A stretch of DNA of 9,349 nucleotides, taken from contig CAKZPX010000316.1 of the NCBI GenBank assembly GCA_937139435.1, positions 1 to 9,349 on the forward strand, written 5' to 3'. Position 1 is the first letter of the stretch; every line of letters starts with the position of its first letter. This document shows positions 7,101-9,349 of this stretch, piece by piece. The DNA comes from an uncultured bacterium (lineage in GTDB: Bacteria > Hydrothermota > Tepidihabitantia > Tepidihabitantales > Tepidihabitantaceae). Position numbers and translations under genes: made by a program. The notes below the pieces were generated by a model that was not told the DNA's origin, searched no databases, and was given only the letters and a program-made list of their open reading frames with translations.

Positions 7101-7883
7101 TTCTAAAATAACGATTCGGGAACGCCAGCCCAGTTGCGTGCGCCAGCGGCGCAGCCAGATTAGCGAATCGGCATAGGTCTGACTGGTCATAATGATATGC
7201 TCATATTCACCAGGCTCAAGGAACAGAGAACCGGAACTGCGGGTGCGTCGGGGTGGAGCAAAACGGTTAACATCATCCGGGTTTAACACGAGCATCTTCA
7301 CCTGGTCACCAAACATTTTAATCTTCAGATCGGTATAGCCGGGAACATGGCGTTTGCCGGTGGTATAGTTTATCCGGACAGTAATTTCACTCAGGAAATA
7401 GAGTTCACCTTTAACCGGATGATAACGCACCGGGTAGACAAGGAAACTGACAAGACGATAACCGGATTTATTTCCGGTATGAGCAAGCAGGGCGGGCTGT
7501 TCAGGCCAGATCGCATCCCGGACATAGATCTGCGGGTCTGGAGGGACAAAGGGCATTGGCTGATAATCCTTTTTCCAGGGGAGCGGGTGCTGCACCGGTA
7601 AAATCTTATATTTACCAGTCAGTGGCTCTTCTTTATAGAATAGGATCTCCAGACCGGTGACTTCGGCACTGGCGGGGATGACCACCTGATACGGCAAGGC
7701 GGGCAGGTCGGGTTCGCCCAGTTTGCCCGGGTGGGATGCCATTCCGAAATCAACTGTTGTATAGCCATCCTGACTGCCAAGTTGCAGAAGTTCCTTTTGA
7801 TAGGTAAAACTACGGGTAATGTTGCCTGCAAAGGCAATGGTCAGGGCGGCAATCAGCGTCATTAACAGAACTGGACGCTTCAT
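4158..7883 (-). CDS. Secreted gingipain-like C25 cysteine protease, multidomain (1241 aa)
   Basis: This is a large exported endopeptidase of family C25. The ATG at 7883 has AAAGGAGG 8 nt upstream. Domains in order: signal peptide (about 1-19, ending AFAG); a C25-type propeptide (about 25-200); the catalytic region (about 226-570), with 'GVIAHGAPDL' giving the catalytic His (about 445) and 'LTAVSCNVGQWD' the catalytic Cys (about 479), 34 residues apart, close to the gingipain spacing; an Ig-like domain (about 590-672). Two homologous beta modules of about 105 residues follow (about 688-795 and 806-913), each opening with 'NGDGIVNPGES' or 'PNGRLDPAET'. Next comes a beta-rich domain (about 925-1135) with 'FYGQSYNQISVCSNGWIA', then a C-terminal FlgD-like domain (about 1150-1241) with 'LKVFDATGRAVRTLARG' and 'GIYFIRLV'. 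That last domain resembles sorting domains of proteins exported to the surface in FCB-type bacteria. Likely role: degradation of external protein. Own promoter and terminator make it monocistronic. Confidence 0.93.
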   Translation of the reverse strand: MKRPVLLMTLIAALTIAFAGNITRSFTYQKELLQLGSQDGYTTVDFGMASHPGKLGEPDLPALPYQVVIPASAEVTGLEILFYKEEPLTGKYKILPVQHPLPWKKDYQPMPFVPPDPQIYVRDAIWPEQPALLAHTGNKSGYRLVSFLVYPVRYHPVKGELYFLSEITVRINYTTGKRHVPGYTDLKIKMFGDQVKMLVLNPDDVNRFAPPRRTRSSGSLFLEPGEYEHIIMTSQTYADSLIWLRRWRTQLGWRSRIVILESICATYPGRDNAEKMRNFIKDADTTWGAIFVFIARPDYPANYYRVARAYGYDFFSDMYFSDLDGTWDANNNNIFGELADSVDGYADIHIGMMTINQFSEIANVRSKVLRYETAPDTTGGWWHKILLPNGVNFSNNYNDSIANASPTPPWFDLKMYYTGGMIQPTPQRYCDSLNSGYTFTGVIAHGAPDLYDLNGNVTSQMMLGLTNTNRLNCLTAVSCNVGQWDRGSTNSDCIAENMFNHAPNGFIGVMMNYESGWVNVAEKVNYAIGYALLGFRTARKIYQGEMLSYGRDYWVPVIRDSQKYRMEIMERNLFGEPATPVWRNKPFVPIVNKPSAINIGTNIPVFITVQKPNFAPVESAMVVLQKQGETFVRGWTNSAGEVTLYVSCLTPGFLYLSITAADNIPYLDSIIVASSGRYVSYLRHTINDSPPGGNGDGIVNPGESFRMPTWVKNYGALQANAVTGRLRTHTAGVTITDSVKTFGNIAGGDSALTSPGFAMTVASGLPNNYPISCSLICKDALDSTWVSFITLYVGAPLVGFVDKAIKDSASAQPNGRLDPAETAELEVTLRNSGRGNATNVRAILRSGHPLMVVSDSQAVYGTIPAGGTATNSTDRFTVTALSNILPETPVSCTLDIMADDDYFAQVSFVIVVGEIRTCDPIPDNSTPPLYWSYDAVDTLYPPHPQFEWVEIRNLGTRLTLSDDQTVQLSLPAGFGPFVFYGQSYNQISVCSNGWIAPGYATQITWQNTVLPDTNMPPLLAANWDDLYPPTGNGVWYYHDAVNHRFIIEWDSVPYFDNRTEWEKFQIILYDTTLASEDGNCPFLFQYLSANRAGTSATVGIQDHTMSKFIQTLCDGSYHRGAAPWGVGHAIKFSTDNPTAISEEFGSNVLKGGRLIAVAPTPFTHKTTIHWLLAKDGDAELKVFDATGRAVRTLARGRMPAGRYSAVWDGSDDNGRSLSHGIYFIRLVTPETTVRVKTVLSR

Positions 7884-7951
7884 TTTTTGTGCCTCCTTTT
7901 AGTTTAACTCTAGTTCCGTGGGAGGATTTTCCTCTGATCGGGACCACAAAA

Positions 7952-7979
7952 ATGATATAATGCGGGATATACAAGTCAA
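7952..7979 (-). promoter_or_regulatory. Probable sigma70-type promoter of the C25 protease gene
   Basis: On the minus strand TTGACT (7974-7979) and TATCAT (7952-7957) are 16 nt apart, each differing from consensus by one base. Transcription would begin near 7945, leaving a leader of about 60 nt before the ATG at 7883. The leader has a small hairpin (7922-7934, 5-bp stem) and the ribosome site AAAGGAGG (7892-7899). Confidence 0.55.
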
Positions 7980-8056
7980 GATTGTATATAGTTTTAAAAA
8001 AAACACCTCAGGGTCTTCCCGTTGTTGTTTTGCTATTTATCCTCCCGGATCCCATA

Positions 8057-8085
8057 ATCTGATCACATTTTTTAGGTAATCAGAT
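8057..8085. repeat. Inverted repeat upstream of the EamA gene promoter
   Basis: ATCTGAT (8057-8063) and ATCAGAT (8079-8085) are exact inverted copies around a 15-nt A/T-rich centre. The right arm ends 7 nt before the -35 box at 8093, a position suited to an activator or repressor site in the divergent region shared with the protease. It could also be chance in A/T-rich DNA. Confidence 0.3.
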
Positions 8086-8092
8086 ATTACTC

Positions 8093-8121
8093 TTGACATC
8101 ACGGCAGCCAACATCTATTAT
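8093..8121 (+). promoter_or_regulatory. Near-consensus promoter, predicted to give a leaderless mRNA
   Basis: TTGACA (8093-8098) is a perfect -35 box and TATTAT (8116-8121) a five-of-six -10 box, with the optimal 17-nt spacer. Only six bases (8122-8127) separate the -10 box from the ATG at 8128, so the expected +1 is the A of that start codon. No ribosome site precedes the ATG, which agrees with leaderless translation. Confidence 0.75.
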
Positions 8122-8127
8122 CTTCAA

Positions 8128-8529
8128 ATGGATTATCGGATTTACTCCCTGTTCACACTGCTTCTCTGGGGAATATGGGGATTTCTGACCAAAATCCTTA
8201 CCCGCGACACCCCGGCCGAAACAATCGCCCTGTGGTCAACCATAGCCAGTATCCTGCCGATTCTGATGTACACCATATTCGCTGGCACGATGCGCTGGGT
8301 AAAAACATCACCGTTAGCGCTTATCTCGGGATTTGCTGCCGGGTTGGCAACGGTGTTCTTTTACCTGGCAATGAAGGGCGGTCCTGCCTCAGTGGTTATC
8401 CCCATTACCGGTATGTATATCATTATCCCGGTGCTACTAAGTTATTTGCTTCTCAAAGAACCAGTCAGCATCACTCATATCCTTGGTCTTGTTTGTGCTG
8501 TTCTGGCGATCATTCTTCTCGGTCGCTAA
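8128..8529 (+). CDS. Small EamA-family (drug/metabolite transporter superfamily) membrane protein
   Basis: The 133-residue product has five predicted membrane helices (about 3-21, 33-52, 61-80, 86-108 and 114-131) and one EamA repeat. Typical features are 'LLLWGIWGFLTKILTRDTP' at the start, 'FFYLAMKGGPASVVIPITG' in the middle and 'LLLKEPVSITHILGLVCAV' near the end. Most EamA proteins have two such repeats and about ten helices; single-repeat members of this length exist and probably work as dimers. The substrate cannot be told from the sequence. The start is chosen as the first ATG after the promoter at 8093-8121; it lacks a ribosome site because the message appears leaderless. It is divergent from the protease and convergent with the gene at 8554, with only 24 nt and no evident terminator between the latter two. 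Confidence 0.88.
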   Translation: MDYRIYSLFTLLLWGIWGFLTKILTRDTPAETIALWSTIASILPILMYTIFAGTMRWVKTSPLALISGFAAGLATVFFYLAMKGGPASVVIPITGMYIIIPVLLSYLLLKEPVSITHILGLVCAVLAIILLGR

Positions 8530-8553
8530 CACCGGTTAATGCGGAAAAATCGC

Positions 8554-9349
8554 CTAAGCAGTTTCCGGAACAAGAAAATAGAGCAGAGCGCCAGCAAACG
8601 CCAGACCAGCAGCGGTGAACATTACCGTCCGATAACCAAAGGCACCGGTAACACCCTCCAGAAGTGCACCCAACACCGCTGCCAGACTGAGCACCGATTG
8701 TAACATCCCGGCAACGGTTGACCTTTCCGGATTGGTTCGTAACAACTGTTTCAGTGAACCAAGATAGAGACAGGACCAGGAAAGCGCCAGGACAAGTTGC
8801 ACCGGAATCACCTGACGGTAGTCATTTGCCAGTCCGAAAGCAACAAATACCAGAATGGAAAGGATGAGCCCGGATTTAATAAGTTTATCCTCGGCGCTGT
8901 GTTCCAGTAAATTCATGAAGAAAAACTGCCCCAGAGGGTTGAGTGCATAAACAAGCCCAATCCAGAAACGGCTGGCACCAAGATGGGCAAGATAGACCGG
9001 AAATATCGTCCAGATACTGAAAGCACCCAGATGCCGGAGCAGAAAGGCAACATAAACCCGCCAGTTGCGCCGGAACACCCTGGTATCAAAAAATTCCTGC
9101 CCCAGACGCACCCGCTGACTGCGTAAACCAATCACCGCCACCACTGCGGTAACCACCAAAATCAGTGCCGCAAGTAAAAATAAATTCACCCTCTGACTCA
9201 CACCAACCAGCAACGCTCCAACACCCCAGCCCAGCGAGCCGAACCCGCTGAACCTGCCCAGCCTTCTATTCTCCTCGTAAAAATAGGCAACCAGTGCCGC
9301 AGGAAACACCCCGGCGCACAGACCAAGCAGCATCCGCACACCCAGAAGC
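8554..9349 (-). CDS. Major facilitator superfamily transporter, 5' end outside window
   Basis: The frame is open to the right edge of the window, so the N-terminus (roughly the first three or four helices) is missing. What is visible begins inside an MFS half: 'FYEENRRLGRFSGFGSLGWG' matches the loop and fifth helix where MFS proteins carry an arginine and glycine motif. A basic central loop ('GLRSQRVRLGQEFFDTRVF') leads to the second half with 'FPVYLAHLGASRFWIGLVYA' (helices seven to eight) and 'AGMLQSVLSLAAVLGALLEG' (helix eleven). The protein ends 'YFLVPETA'. The second half has the usual six-helix arrangement. The substrate is unknown; the sequence gives no clue beyond secondary transport at the inner membrane. 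A GTG at 9339 is an internal valine codon, not the start. Confidence 0.88.
   Translation of the reverse strand, partial: LLGVRMLLGLCAGVFPAALVAYFYEENRRLGRFSGFGSLGWGVGALLVGVSQRVNLFLLAALILVVTAVVAVIGLRSQRVRLGQEFFDTRVFRRNWRVYVAFLLRHLGAFSIWTIFPVYLAHLGASRFWIGLVYALNPLGQFFFMNLLEHSAEDKLIKSGLILSILVFVAFGLANDYRQVIPVQLVLALSWSCLYLGSLKQLLRTNPERSTVAGMLQSVLSLAAVLGALLEGVTGAFGYRTVMFTAAGLAFAGALLYFLVPETA

Noticed and set aside
7922..7934. Hairpin in the protease leader as terminator or riboswitch
   Set aside because: The stem is only 5 bp with no T run and no conserved riboswitch elements around it.
7884..8127. tRNA or small RNA in the divergent region
   Set aside because: No cloverleaf or CCA-like end was found; the region is explained by two promoters and an inverted repeat.
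8530..8553. Shared terminator between the convergent transporter genes
   Set aside because: Only 24 nt without a stable hairpin or T run.
8175..8618. Plus-strand frame of 147 codons overlapping the EamA gene
   Set aside because: The product is rich in His, Ser and Arg with no domain, while the overlapping EamA frame gives clean membrane helices and has the promoter.
9337..9339. GTG as the start of the MFS gene
   Set aside because: The frame stays open upstream to the window edge and the first helices of the family are missing, so the true start is outside.

Overview
The window reads like a bacterial chromosome segment from an uncultured Gram-negative lineage. The best guess is candidate division WOR-3 or a relative in the wider FCB neighbourhood. 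Two proteins point there: a very large gingipain-like C25 protease with a C-terminal FlgD-like/sorting-type domain, and a secreted protein built from 'VVWMDDR...IYGAR...G.LDT.GIPI' repeats. I know both types from such genomes, but no marker gene is present, so the taxonomy is inference. Eight protein genes are seen (one of them split into two reading frames); no RNA gene, insertion sequence or CRISPR array was found.

Layout, left to right. Positions 1-671 (minus) hold a secreted repeat protein that runs off the left edge and carries a one-base frameshift in a short homopolymer. Positions 744-4093 (minus) hold a compact block of membrane-protein genes. In transcription order these are: an Fn3-domain membrane protein whose reading frame breaks at an A AAA AAG heptamer (4093 to 3575, continuing in another frame to 2958); a six-helix membrane protein (2946-2278); a protein with one membrane helix at each end and a large middle domain (2275-1385); and a second six-helix membrane protein (1388-744). 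Spacings of 11 nt, 2 nt and a 4-nt ATGA overlap indicate one operon. I recognise no characterised function for it. Positions 4158-7883 (minus) encode the secreted C25 cysteine protease, closed by a strong intrinsic terminator at 4110-4142.

Positions 7884-8127 are a divergent regulatory region. It has a promoter for the protease on the minus strand and a near-consensus sigma70-type promoter on the plus strand whose predicted start is the A of the next ATG. That ATG opens a small one-EamA-domain transporter (8128-8529, plus). It is followed convergently by the C-terminal two thirds of a major facilitator transporter (8554-9349, minus) that runs off the right edge.

Two points deserve attention. 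The first is the four-protein membrane operon, a candidate undescribed envelope complex. The second is the frame break inside its first gene, which sits exactly on a canonical -1 slippery heptamer; slipping there would produce one continuous Fn3-TM-alpha/beta-TM protein. Because a second homopolymer indel breaks the gene at the left edge, sequencing or assembly error is a serious competing explanation for both.
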